DNA from: JAIOSF01 sp047159865
Lineage (GTDB): Bacteria; Campylobacterota; Campylobacteria; Campylobacterales; Arcobacteraceae
Direction of reading: 5' to 3'
Length of the DNA: 64,000 bases
Assembly (NCBI RefSeq): GCF_047159865.1
Contig: NZ_AP038804.1
Location: 372,001-436,000 of the forward strand
Both the position numbers and the translations under genes were made by a program. The notes beneath the pieces were generated by a model. That model ran no database searches and was not told the origin of the DNA. It worked only from the letters and a program-made list of their open reading frames with translations. How positions within the stretch are numbered: the stretch's first letter is position 1; every line of letters begins with the position of its first letter. Shown here piece by piece: positions 42,992 to 51,997 of the stretch.

Positions 42992-44299
42992 ATGGCACAT
43001 TTTTATAAAATATTTATATTTATATTTTTAATAACACAAGGGATAACAATGTCTGCAACACTTAAAGAAATTCAACATAATGGTACTAATATTCCAGTAA
43101 TATTTGAAAAAAACAATAACTTGCCTATATTTAATCTTCAATTAGTTTTCCAAAATAGTGGATACATTAATGACAAAGAGAAAATAGGAATTACAAATTT
43201 AACGGCTAAAGTACTAAATGAAGGAACAAAAAAAAATGGAGCAATCTCTTTTGCCAAAGATTTAGAAAACAATGCTATTTCGATTCATACTTCTACTGGT
43301 TTTGAAACATTTGTTATAGAGATTAGTTCTTTAAAAAGTGAATATAAACTTGCATTGCAGTATTTAAATCAATTATTAAAAGACCCAAACCTTACAAAAG
43401 AGACTCTTAATAAAATTAAACTACTTCAGATTAGTAAACTTAAACAAAAAGAAAATGATTTTGACTATATAGCTTCAAAACATTTAAAAAAAATTCAATA
43501 TAAAAACACCGCTCTTGAGTTTCCTAGTAGTGGAAATATCAAACATATTGAAAACATAAAATTAAAAGATATAAAAAAACACCTAGATACTATTTTGAAT
43601 TTAGATAATTTGATCATTGTTGCAGGTGGTGATTTAAAGTTTTCGGAGATAGAAACAGATTTAGAAAAAACATTACAACAATTGAAAAATAATGGAAAAA
43701 CAGTTTTTAATAAAATCAAAAGTTCAAAAGAAGCTAAAGAGGAAACAATACTCAAAGAAACAGAACAATCTTATATATATTTTTCTAGTCCATTTAATAT
43801 TGACTATGACTCAAAAGAGAGTTATAAAGCAAAAGTTGCTTCATTTATCTTAGGGGGAAGTGGTTTTGGGAGCCGTTTAATGGAAGAGATTCGAGTTAAA
43901 CATGGCCTTGCTTATAGTGCGTATGGAAATATTGTTAATAATAAATCACATTCTCATTTTACTGGATACTTACAAACAAAACTGGACAATACAACAAAAG
44001 CAAAAAAGATGGTAAGTAAAATAGTCAATAAATTTGTTAAATCAGGTATAACAGAAGAGGAACTTGAATCTGCTAAAAAATTTCTAACAGGAAGTGAGCC
44101 TTTAAGAACAGAAACATTTTCTCAACGATTAAACAGAGCATTTCATTTGTATTATAGAGGTCTTGCCTTTGATTATCCAAAACAAGAATTAGACAAAATA
44201 AACAAACTTTCAGTAGAAGAGTTAAATAACTTTATTAAAAAACATAAAGAATTAAATCAATTATCTTTTTCAATTGTTACTCAATCTGTAACTAAGTAA
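42992..44299 (+). CDS. M16-family protein lacking the catalytic zinc motif
   Basis: The 435-aa protein has a signal peptide or anchor (about 1-22) and both M16 halves. The conserved 'GFGSRLMEEIRVKHGLAYSA' is in the C-terminal half. In the N-terminal half the HxxEH zinc site is replaced: the family pattern G-l-a-H-x-x-E-H reads 'GITNLTAK', with Asn69, Ala72 and Lys73. It is therefore a non-catalytic subunit or pseudo-peptidase, like one half of the processing-protease pairs. No active partner is adjacent in this window. It is translationally linked to mqnC. Confidence 0.85.
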   Translation: MAHFYKIFIFIFLITQGITMSATLKEIQHNGTNIPVIFEKNNNLPIFNLQLVFQNSGYINDKEKIGITNLTAKVLNEGTKKNGAISFAKDLENNAISIHTSTGFETFVIEISSLKSEYKLALQYLNQLLKDPNLTKETLNKIKLLQISKLKQKENDFDYIASKHLKKIQYKNTALEFPSSGNIKHIENIKLKDIKKHLDTILNLDNLIIVAGGDLKFSEIETDLEKTLQQLKNNGKTVFNKIKSSKEAKEETILKETEQSYIYFSSPFNIDYDSKESYKAKVASFILGGSGFGSRLMEEIRVKHGLAYSAYGNIVNNKSHSHFTGYLQTKLDNTTKAKKMVSKIVNKFVKSGITEEELESAKKFLTGSEPLRTETFSQRLNRAFHLYYRGLAFDYPKQELDKINKLSVEELNNFIKKHKELNQLSFSIVTQSVTK

Positions 44300-44314
44300 T
44301 ATTACTTAGTTACA
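44287..44314. terminator. Perfect 28-bp palindrome as bidirectional terminator
   Basis: TGTAACTAAGTAAT is followed directly by its exact reverse complement; the M16 stop codon is inside it. It separates convergent genes. Confidence 0.75.
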
Positions 44315-44319
44315 AAATT

Positions 44320-44592
44320 TTAATTGTTTTTTTCAAAACAAATACTACCACTAGTACCTATTTTATTACTTGTTGTATATTCAGAAATATAGAATACTCT
44401 CCAACCATCATATTTACTAAATACTTCTTGCATCTCAGTGTTACTTCTCATGTCAACTTCTTCACATCTAGTTTTCATATTTGAATTATCACTTGCTACT
44501 CTCATTTGAGCCTGTATATTTGCTGGTTGACAACCTGCAAAACATAAAGCAATAATAGAACCTAAAATTCCAATAGACATAGTTTTTTTCAT
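44320..44592 (-). CDS. Small lipoprotein of unknown function
   Basis: The 90-aa protein has a signal peptide with lipobox 'CFAGC' (Cys21) followed by a short domain with two further cysteines ('TRCEEVDM', 'SICFEKN') that may form a disulfide. It contains 'YDGWRVFYISEYTTSNK'. No family is recognised. It is a single gene with an AAAGGAT ribosome site. Confidence 0.65.
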   Translation of the reverse strand: MKKTMSIGILGSIIALCFAGCQPANIQAQMRVASDNSNMKTRCEEVDMRSNTEMQEVFSKYDGWRVFYISEYTTSNKIGTSGSICFEKNN

Positions 44593-44713
44593 ATTTATCC
44601 TTTAATAATTAGTAGAGAATATTCTATCAATTTTTATATAAAAAAATTGTAAAATTCTTTATTTTTAACTACAAATTAGATATACTTACGCCAATTAGAT
44701 AAAAGGATTTTAA

Positions 44714-45991
44714 TTGATAAGATTTGCTCTCAATCCAACTCAAGATATTACAGTAGAAGACTTAAGAGTTGCCCTATTTAATCATATATTATCAAAACAA
44801 CTCAATGAAGAGTTATTGATAAGAGTAGACGATGCTGACAAAAAAAAGACTATTGAAAATAAAGATAAAGAGATTATAGATATACTCAATTTATTTAGTA
44901 TTGATTATTCAAAAGTAGTATATCAAAGTGAAAACATCAAATATCATACACAAATGGCGATGAAACTTCTTCTAGATAAAAAAGCATTCAATTGTTTTTG
45001 TAGTGATGAAGCATTAGAAAAAGATAAACAGATTGCTCAAAAAGAAAATCAACCTTACTCATATAGCGGATTTTGTGAATCCATAAGTGATGAAACAAAA
45101 TTCAATTGCAATGCACCTTTTGTTGTTCGAGTAAAAAAACCAAAGAAGAATCTTAGTTTTACAGATATATTACATAATGACTTAGAATATAAACCATCTG
45201 ATGTAGACAGTTGCATAATATTAGATCATGACAAGTCACCTACTCTTAATTATGCTTCTGCTGTAGATGATATGCTTTATGATATCTCATTAATTATCAA
45301 AAAACAAAATCAACTTATTGAAACATCTCAACAAATACGTATCAGAAACTTATTGGGATATGAAAAAGAGATAAAGCATATCCATTTGCCACTTTTAGAT
45401 AATATTGACCATGAAAATTTATCAGTGTCTAAGCTTATAGAACAAGGTTATTTACCAGTAGCTATAGCAAACTATTTAATCTCTTTGTGCTATGAGACAC
45501 CAAAGAAAATATTTTCTCTGGAAGAAGCGATCCAATGGTTTGATATCTCGAAAATTTCGCAAGATAGACCAATATTTGATATTCAAGAATTAAATTTGAT
45601 AAATAAAGAATATTTAAAAAATATAGATGATATGAGATTATCAAAAATTTTAAAATTTGCAGATAATGATATAGGAACACTAGCAAAAATATATCTTGAT
45701 GAATGTAGCACAACAAAAGAGCTCAAAGAGAAAATTGATACTATTTTTAAGAAAAAGGAGAGATTAGATTCTTTTGAAAAAGAGTGTCTAATGATAAAAG
45801 AGTGTTTAAAAGATGCTCCATTTATTGATATTTTTGACGATCTTCAAAAATATATAACAAGTAAAACAAACTTAACAGATGAAAAACTCGATAAGCCATT
45901 AAAATTCATACTTACAGGTTCTTTAACTGGTCCAGATGCTAGTCAAATATATCCTCTTATAAAAAATTACTTAGGAGAAATTATACAATGA
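44714..45991 (+). CDS. gltX: Glutamyl-tRNA synthetase homologue with lost catalytic motifs
   Basis: The 425-aa protein is clearly GluRS-derived along its length: 'IRFALNPTQDITVEDLRVAL' at the N-terminus, 'EQGYLPVAIANYLISL' in the middle and 'LKFILTGSLTGPDASQIYPL' at the end. The class I signatures are gone. The HIGH position (12-15) reads ITVE, the R-x-E-D-T-D segment reads 'RVDDAD', the RGEDH position (about 196-200) reads KKQNQ, and KMSKR is reduced to 'LSVSKL' (about 236-241) after a small deletion. The frame is intact, with a TTG start and an AAAGGA site six bases upstream. It probably no longer charges tRNA. It is translationally coupled to the YggT gene. Confidence 0.88.
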   Translation: MIRFALNPTQDITVEDLRVALFNHILSKQLNEELLIRVDDADKKKTIENKDKEIIDILNLFSIDYSKVVYQSENIKYHTQMAMKLLLDKKAFNCFCSDEALEKDKQIAQKENQPYSYSGFCESISDETKFNCNAPFVVRVKKPKKNLSFTDILHNDLEYKPSDVDSCIILDHDKSPTLNYASAVDDMLYDISLIIKKQNQLIETSQQIRIRNLLGYEKEIKHIHLPLLDNIDHENLSVSKLIEQGYLPVAIANYLISLCYETPKKIFSLEEAIQWFDISKISQDRPIFDIQELNLINKEYLKNIDDMRLSKILKFADNDIGTLAKIYLDECSTTKELKEKIDTIFKKKERLDSFEKECLMIKECLKDAPFIDIFDDLQKYITSKTNLTDEKLDKPLKFILTGSLTGPDASQIYPLIKNYLGEIIQ

Positions 45992-46269
45992 TAGATTCAT
46001 TATTAGTAGCATTTGTTACAATATTTATAACAATTATTTCATTATACAAGTGGGTTATTATTATTTCTGCCCTACTTTCATGGGTACAACCAGATCCTTA
46101 TAATCCAATCGTACAGATGTTAAACCGCTTAACACAACCAGCTTATGCACTCGTAAGACGATATATCCCTACAGTTTTCGGCGGTATGGATATGGCACCT
46201 TTGATATTAATATTTGCTATTCAATTTATAGAAATTTTCGTACAAAATATATTTAGTAAAATATTATAA
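45988..46269 (+). CDS. YggT-family membrane protein
   Basis: The 93-aa protein has two membrane helices and the family core 'ALLSWVQPDPYNPIVQMLNR' and 'TQPAYALVRRYIP'. It overlaps the preceding gene by four bases (ATGA). YggT proteins have unclear roles in cell shape, division or osmotic tolerance. Its place next to a gltX-type gene is common in related bacteria. Confidence 0.88.
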   Translation: MIDSLLVAFVTIFITIISLYKWVIIISALLSWVQPDPYNPIVQMLNRLTQPAYALVRRYIPTVFGGMDMAPLILIFAIQFIEIFVQNIFSKIL

Positions 46270-46270
46270 T

Positions 46271-47140
46271 ATGAAGCTATTGTTAAAAGCAATAATTCTT
46301 CTTTGCTGTTTAACACAAAGTTTAACAGCAAAAGTTTCAAATACTAATAATCCTTTTACAATAATGCCTCATCATGAAAACTTTTTACTTTTTGCAGGCT
46401 ACAGCCCTAATAATTTGACTGAAAAACATTGGAGTCAAAATGGTGATAGAGACTATAAAAAAGATTATAAAAGAGATACAAATGAAGCTCAATTTCAGAT
46501 CAGCTTTAAACTTCCACTTTATGAGAATATTTTTAATGAAAATGCCAATTTATTTATAGCATATACACAAAACTCTTTTTGGCAAGTGTATAATAGGGAA
46601 CATTCAAAACCCTTTAGAGAAACAAATTATATGCCGGAACTTTTTGTAGAATGGAATCCTAATAAAAAAATAGGTTTCTCAACCCTTCAAAAGATACGAC
46701 TCTCACTAGCTCATCAATCGAATGGACAAGATATAGGAGCTTCACGAAGTTGGAATCGAACACAACTTCATCTACTCTTTCAAAATAATAATTTCAGCTA
46801 TGGAGTTGATATTTGGGATAGGTGGGATGAAAGAAGTAAACACTCTTTATCTGACCCTAAAGGTGATGACAATCCTCATTTAGAAGAATATATAGGACGA
46901 CAAAAATATTTTATCGCTTATGCAACAGATAATTATAAACTTTCATTAACACACCAAAATGATATATTTGATTATCACTCTTCAAAAGGTAATACAAAAG
47001 TTGATTTTATTTTTCCATCTATGCATGAAAATTTTGACTTTTTTATTCGTTACTTTAATGGATATGGGGAAAGTTTGATTGATTATGATGTAAAAATACA
47101 ACGAGTTAGTTTTGGTATAATTGTAGCAGATTGGGAGTAA
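46271..47140 (+). CDS. pldA: Outer-membrane phospholipase A1
   Basis: The 289-aa protein has a signal peptide (about 1-20) and a 12-strand barrel with the OMPLA catalytic motif 'LAHQSNGQDIGASRSWNR', holding the His-Ser pair and the Asn. It hydrolyses phospholipids in the outer leaflet when the membrane is disturbed, so it complements the MlaA system at 31034. A perfect hairpin follows at 47150-47173. Confidence 0.93.
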   Translation: MKLLLKAIILLCCLTQSLTAKVSNTNNPFTIMPHHENFLLFAGYSPNNLTEKHWSQNGDRDYKKDYKRDTNEAQFQISFKLPLYENIFNENANLFIAYTQNSFWQVYNREHSKPFRETNYMPELFVEWNPNKKIGFSTLQKIRLSLAHQSNGQDIGASRSWNRTQLHLLFQNNNFSYGVDIWDRWDERSKHSLSDPKGDDNPHLEEYIGRQKYFIAYATDNYKLSLTHQNDIFDYHSSKGNTKVDFIFPSMHENFDFFIRYFNGYGESLIDYDVKIQRVSFGIIVADWE

Positions 47141-47149
47141 AAGGTATGA

Positions 47150-47173
47150 TTAAAAGAGGAAAACCTCTTTTAA
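47150..47173. terminator. Terminator between pldA and thrC
   Basis: TTAAAAGAGG, AAAA loop, CCTCTTTTAA; a perfect hairpin between convergent genes, with T or A tails on both strands. Confidence 0.85.
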
Positions 47174-47180
47174 TCACTAT

Positions 47181-48653
47181 TTATAAAAAAGAGATAATCT
47201 CTTTTTCTAAGTCTTTGATATCGATAATTGTATCATGTAATATTTCACTTGTAAATAAATCGTTAATTGTTTTAGGAATCTCTAAATCTAATTTAGAAGA
47301 TATCTCTTTTAAAGCTACTTCATCAGAATATGACTTATCGTCTTCATTGAGTGCATTTAATACTGTTGGAGAAAACTTAGTCCACTCTGCAGTTGAATAA
47401 ATTACTGTTTTTAAATCTTTTGTTTTTAAATCTTCATATGCTTTGATACATGTAGCAGTATGAGGATCCATCAAATACCCAGCATCTACAAAACTTTTAA
47501 TAGTTTTTTGCCCATAAATATCATCACTATATGTAGCAGCAAAATATTTATTTAAAACTGCTAACTCCTCTTTTGTATGCTCAAAGTAACCTTTCTCATT
47601 TAAGTTATCCATCAGCTCTTTTGTTCTAAAAGCCCCACAAATATCATAAATAACTCGCTCAATATTTGAAGATTTGAGTATATCCATAGCTGGTGATTTT
47701 GTAAGTTTTAGTTCTTTACCTCTAATATCATAAATACCTAATGTTAACCATTGTGTTAAAATATTATTTTCATTTGAAGCGACTAACATTTTTTCAATAG
47801 GAAGTCCCATTTTTTGTGCATAATAAGCACCTAAAACATTTCCAAAATTTCCACTTGGTACATCTATGTAGATTTTTTCACCTAAAGTAATTTCATTTTG
47901 TCGTAAAAGTTCTAAATAACTTTGAAAATGATACACTATTTGAAATATAATTCTACCAAAGTTTACACTATTTGCAGCACTTAATTTGATACCATCTTTT
48001 TGTAATTCATCTTTAAAACTTTGACTTGATAAAAGGTTTTTTAGAGCATTTTGTGCATCATCAAAATTTCCATTTATTCCAATAACTTTTAAATTTTTAC
48101 CATTTTCAGTAACCATTTGTAGTCTTTGAACATCACTTGTTCCACCATCAGGATACAAACACACTACTTTAATTCCTTCTTTATTTTTAAAGGTATTAAG
48201 TGCAGCAGGTCCAGTATCTCCAGAAGTTGCAGCAAGTATAAGATACTGCTCTCCTCTTTTTTTAGCAACTGAACTTAAAATAGAACCAAATGGTTGGAGT
48301 GCCATATCTTTAAACGCTCTTGTAGGTCCATGGTACTGTTCATTTACAAAAAGGTCATCTTTTATTTTTACGACAGGTGATGGATTGTTTGGATTATCAA
48401 AGCTATCATATAAACTTAGTGCTTCACTGATTGTATCATCATCAATATCAATTTTAAAGGCCTTCAAAATATCAAAAGCTAACTCTTTATATGTAGTATT
48501 TAAATGTTTAGTTATAAAATCAGTTCCTAGGTTTGGTATCTCTTTTGGTACATAAAGTCCCCCAAAAGATGAACTTGGGTTTAAAATTGCATCTGAAAAC
48601 TCAACTTCTCTAGCTCGTATACCATCATTTCCTCGTGTTTCTATAAAACTCAT
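47181..48653 (-). CDS. thrC: Threonine synthase
   Basis: The 490-aa PLP enzyme has the Schiff-base Lys in 'GPTRAFKDMALQPFGS' and the phosphate-binding 'AATSGDTGPAAL', with a long class-2 layout ('DVPSGNFGNVLGAYYAQKMG'). It converts O-phosphohomoserine to threonine. It is a single gene on the minus strand. Confidence 0.96.
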   Translation of the reverse strand: MSFIETRGNDGIRAREVEFSDAILNPSSSFGGLYVPKEIPNLGTDFITKHLNTTYKELAFDILKAFKIDIDDDTISEALSLYDSFDNPNNPSPVVKIKDDLFVNEQYHGPTRAFKDMALQPFGSILSSVAKKRGEQYLILAATSGDTGPAALNTFKNKEGIKVVCLYPDGGTSDVQRLQMVTENGKNLKVIGINGNFDDAQNALKNLLSSQSFKDELQKDGIKLSAANSVNFGRIIFQIVYHFQSYLELLRQNEITLGEKIYIDVPSGNFGNVLGAYYAQKMGLPIEKMLVASNENNILTQWLTLGIYDIRGKELKLTKSPAMDILKSSNIERVIYDICGAFRTKELMDNLNEKGYFEHTKEELAVLNKYFAATYSDDIYGQKTIKSFVDAGYLMDPHTATCIKAYEDLKTKDLKTVIYSTAEWTKFSPTVLNALNEDDKSYSDEVALKEISSKLDLEIPKTINDLFTSEILHDTIIDIKDLEKEIISFL

Positions 48654-48789
48654 TTATATATTCCTTAATTTCTATTAAATTGAGTGATTTTATCTAAAAG
48701 CTCGTTAAAAGATATTAAATTGCATTTTGTAATATTTTTTATTCAAATTGATTTTTTTTGTTAAAATTTAAAATAAAAAAGGGGTTTTT

Positions 48790-49296
48790 ATGGATATACC
48801 AATACTTTCAAAATGTCAATGTGGCGGAGATGTGCAAATATTCGATGCTTTGTATGAATGCAATAAATGTAAAGCTCAAGTTTGGAAATATAGTTATAAA
48901 AGAGAATTTAAAGATAAAGAGGTTAAAAAACTTTTTAAAGGTGAATCATTTTTACTCAAAGGTTTCAAGTCTTCTACAAACTCTTTATATGACACAAAAG
49001 CTATCATTCAAGATGGAAAATTAGAGTTGATTTTTGATGAAGAAACAAAATCAACCACTCTTTTTTTATGTGAATGTGGTGGTGAAGTTACAAAAATATC
49101 ACAAGGATATAAATGCAACTCATGTGAAAAAATAATTTGGGAACGATTTATGAATAAACTACTTACATTTAGGCAAGTAAAAAGACTATTTAAAGGTGAT
49201 GAGTTAAAACTTACAAATTTAAAATCACAAAGAGGTAATATTTTTAATGCTGAAATATATTATGTAAATAATGAATTGAATTTAGAATATATTTGA
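48790..49296 (+). CDS. Stand-alone topoisomerase C-terminal-repeat zinc protein
   Basis: The 168-aa protein is two copies of one module. Each has a Cys4 zinc ribbon ('CQCGGDVQIFDALYECNKC' and 'CECGGEVTKISQGYKCNSC') followed by a 'W..F/Y...F...EVKKLFKGE...LKGFKS' segment typical of the topoisomerase C-terminal repeat (Toprim_Crpt). In family members these repeats form the DNA-binding tail of topoisomerase I/III. Here there is no catalytic domain. A DNA- or RNA-binding accessory is likely. Confidence 0.7.
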   Translation: MDIPILSKCQCGGDVQIFDALYECNKCKAQVWKYSYKREFKDKEVKKLFKGESFLLKGFKSSTNSLYDTKAIIQDGKLELIFDEETKSTTLFLCECGGEVTKISQGYKCNSCEKIIWERFMNKLLTFRQVKRLFKGDELKLTNLKSQRGNIFNAEIYYVNNELNLEYI

Positions 49297-49329
49297 TAAA
49301 ATACAAAATATTAAAAATAAGGATTTAAA

Positions 49330-50106
49330 ATGTTGTTAGGTGTAAATATAGACCATATCGCTGTTTTGAGAGAAGCAAGAAAAATAAACGATCCAAACCC
49401 TTTAGATGCATTAGGTATATGTAAACTAGCAGGAGCTGATCAAATCACTATTCACTTAAGAGAAGATAGACGCCATATGCAAGATAGTGACACTAAAAAC
49501 ATAATAGAGTTGTCTCAATTACCTGTGAATTTAGAATGTAGTATCAATGATGAGATGATAGAAATAGCCTGTCAATATAAACCACACAGAGTAACACTAG
49601 TACCTGAAAATCGACAAGAAGTTACAACAGAAGGTGGTCTTGATGTGGAGTGTAATTATGAACAGATTGAAAAAGTAGTCAATAAACTACACAAATGTGA
49701 AATTGAAGTTTCTCTTTTTATTGACCCAAATCTTGAAGTAATTGACTTAGCAAAAAACTTAGGTGTCCAATGGATAGAGCTTCACACAGGTAGTTTTGCA
49801 AATATTTACGCGATGCTTAATAGTGGTCTTAACAAATCACATCATACTATTAAAGAGTTAGAACTTCCAAGAGCTGAATTAACTCAAAAACTTAATAACT
49901 CAGTACAGGAGATAAAAGTTGCATCAAAAACAGCAGCACAACTAGGACTCAAAATTGCAGCTGGACATGGATTAAACTATCAAAATGTGAACTATATGAC
50001 AAAAATAAATGAGATATCAGAATTAAATATTGGTCAAAGTATCATTGCTAGAAGTGTATTTACTGGTCTTAAAGATGCTATTTTAGAGATGAAAGAGCTT
50101 ATTTAA
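49330..50106 (+). CDS. pdxJ: Pyridoxine 5'-phosphate synthase
   Basis: The 258-aa TIM-barrel protein has 'LGVNIDHIAVLREARK' and 'ADQITIHLREDRRHMQD', the His/Arg residues of PdxJ, and a C-terminal 'IGQSIIARSVFTGL'. It joins deoxyxylulose 5-phosphate with the PdxA product to give PNP, the vitamin B6 phosphate. pdxA follows after two bases. Confidence 0.97.
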   Translation: MLLGVNIDHIAVLREARKINDPNPLDALGICKLAGADQITIHLREDRRHMQDSDTKNIIELSQLPVNLECSINDEMIEIACQYKPHRVTLVPENRQEVTTEGGLDVECNYEQIEKVVNKLHKCEIEVSLFIDPNLEVIDLAKNLGVQWIELHTGSFANIYAMLNSGLNKSHHTIKELELPRAELTQKLNNSVQEIKVASKTAAQLGLKIAAGHGLNYQNVNYMTKINEISELNIGQSIIARSVFTGLKDAILEMKELI

Positions 50107-50108
50107 TT

Positions 50109-51032
50109 ATGTTAAAAAAAATAGCAATTAGCCTAGGTGATATTAATGGAGTAGGCATTCAACTCGCTTTAGAAAATCACAAGACTATATCAAAACTTTG
50201 TGATCCAATATATTGTGTCAACAAAAAAATTCTCAAAAAAGCTACCAAAAAATTACAAATAAAGATTCCATCAAACTTTACTTTATCTGGTCAATTTTTA
50301 CAAACAAAAATTAATCCTGGGAAAGTAAAAAAAGATTCAGGTCAATTTTCATATGACTCTTTTCTACAAGCAATACAATTAGCTAAGGTCAATCAAGTAG
50401 ATGCTATTTGTACTCTTCCCATCAATAAAGAAGCATGGAGTAAAGCAAATATACACTATGTTGGACATACAGATATGCTTAGAGATATATTTAAAAAAAA
50501 TGCAATTATGATGCTTGGATGTGAAAAAATGTTTGTGGCACTTTATACAGAACACATTGCTTTAAAAAAAGTTGCTAGTGAACTAAAACTATCAAAATTA
50601 TCAAAATTTTTAATTGATTTTGTGAATGATATTTCAATAGAAAAAAATACAACAATAGGAGTATTAGGACTAAATCCTCATGCTGGAGATAATGGTGTGT
50701 TAGGTAAAGAAGAAGATATCATCAAAAAAGCAATCAAAAAAGCAACTAAAGTTACAAATCAAAAATTTGATCTACTCGTACCTGACATAGCATTTACACC
50801 TAATGTAAGAAAAAAATATAAGTACTTCTGCGCTATGTATCATGACCAAGGTCTGGCACCTTTGAAAGCTTTACATTTTGAAGAGAGCATAAATGTTTCT
50901 TTAAATCTGCCAATTATTAGAACATCAGTAGATCATGGAACTGCTTTTGACATAGCCTATAAAAAACAAAATAAACTATCAAATAAAAGCTATATCAATG
51001 CTATAAAAGAAGCTATTAAATTAGCTAAATAG
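50109..51032 (+). CDS. pdxA: 4-hydroxythreonine-4-phosphate dehydrogenase
   Basis: The 307-aa protein has the metal-site His residues in 'HYVGHTDML' and 'YHDQGLAPLKA' and the substrate motif 'GLNPHAGDNGVLG'. It oxidises 4-phosphohydroxythreonine for PdxJ, its upstream neighbour. The stop is near an imperfect hairpin (51034-51060) shared with the convergent DHH gene. Confidence 0.96.
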   Translation: MLKKIAISLGDINGVGIQLALENHKTISKLCDPIYCVNKKILKKATKKLQIKIPSNFTLSGQFLQTKINPGKVKKDSGQFSYDSFLQAIQLAKVNQVDAICTLPINKEAWSKANIHYVGHTDMLRDIFKKNAIMMLGCEKMFVALYTEHIALKKVASELKLSKLSKFLIDFVNDISIEKNTTIGVLGLNPHAGDNGVLGKEEDIIKKAIKKATKVTNQKFDLLVPDIAFTPNVRKKYKYFCAMYHDQGLAPLKALHFEESINVSLNLPIIRTSVDHGTAFDIAYKKQNKLSNKSYINAIKEAIKLAK

Positions 51033-51038
51033 AGAAGA

Positions 51039-51965
51039 TTAACCGTCTTGGTTTATCTTTTCTATTAACTCTTCTAATACCTCTTCTGCTTTATCATTAT
51101 CAATTTGACAAGTTCCTGCAGCGTGATGTCCACCACCACCATATTTTAAACACAACTCACCAATATTAGTATTAGAATTTCTATTTACTATAGATTTTCC
51201 TATAGCAAATACTGTATTTTGATTTTGAAAACCATTTAGAACATGAATAGAGATATTTATTTCTGGATTTACAGCATACATAATAAATCTATTTCCAGGA
51301 TAAATAATCTCTTCATCTCTTAAATCTAATACAATTAAATTATTATACATAATAGAACACTCTTCTAATTGCATTCTAAATTTATCTTCATACGATTTGT
51401 ATAATTCAGTTCTTTCAACAACATCAGGGAGCTTCATAATATCTTCAATTTCATGATCAATACAATAATCAATAAGATCCATCATTAATTGATAATTTGA
51501 AATTCGGAAATCTCTAAATCGTCCAAGACCTGTTCTTGAATCCATGATAAAACTTAAAAGTTCCCAGCCTTCAGGATGTAAAATCTCATCAACACTAAAC
51601 TGCGCTGCATCAGCTTTATCAACAGCATTCATCATCAATTCACTAATATTAGGTAATTTTGCTTTACCACCATAATAATCATATACAACTCTAGCAGCAC
51701 TAGGAGCATCAGCAATAATTACATGATTATCAGCTTTTTCATTTCTGATGGTTTCACTCTCATGGTGATCAAAAACCATGTATGCTTCTTTACAATATGG
51801 TAAATTTGTAATAATATCATTTGAAGTAATTTCAATCTTTCCATCTTGCATATCTTTAGGATGTACAAATGTGATCTCATCAATAAGATCAAGTTGTTTT
51901 AATATAACTGCACACACTAAACCATCCATATCACTTCTAGTAACAAGTCTAAACTTTTCTGCCAT
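51039..51965 (-). CDS. DHH-family phosphoesterase
   Basis: The 308-aa protein has 'TRSDMDGLVCA', the DHH motif in 'VFDHHESET' and the DHHA1 C-terminal 'YGGGGHHAAGTCQ'. Relatives are nanoRNases, pAp phosphatases or exopolyphosphatase-like enzymes using Mn2+. The exact substrate is not clear from the sequence. It starts 32 bases after the yebC stop. Confidence 0.85.
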   Translation of the reverse strand: MAEKFRLVTRSDMDGLVCAVILKQLDLIDEITFVHPKDMQDGKIEITSNDIITNLPYCKEAYMVFDHHESETIRNEKADNHVIIADAPSAARVVYDYYGGKAKLPNISELMMNAVDKADAAQFSVDEILHPEGWELLSFIMDSRTGLGRFRDFRISNYQLMMDLIDYCIDHEIEDIMKLPDVVERTELYKSYEDKFRMQLEECSIMYNNLIVLDLRDEEIIYPGNRFIMYAVNPEINISIHVLNGFQNQNTVFAIGKSIVNRNSNTNIGELCLKYGGGGHHAAGTCQIDNDKAEEVLEELIEKINQDG

Positions 51966-51997
51966 TTTTAAATCCTTTTAAATTATTATCTATTCAA

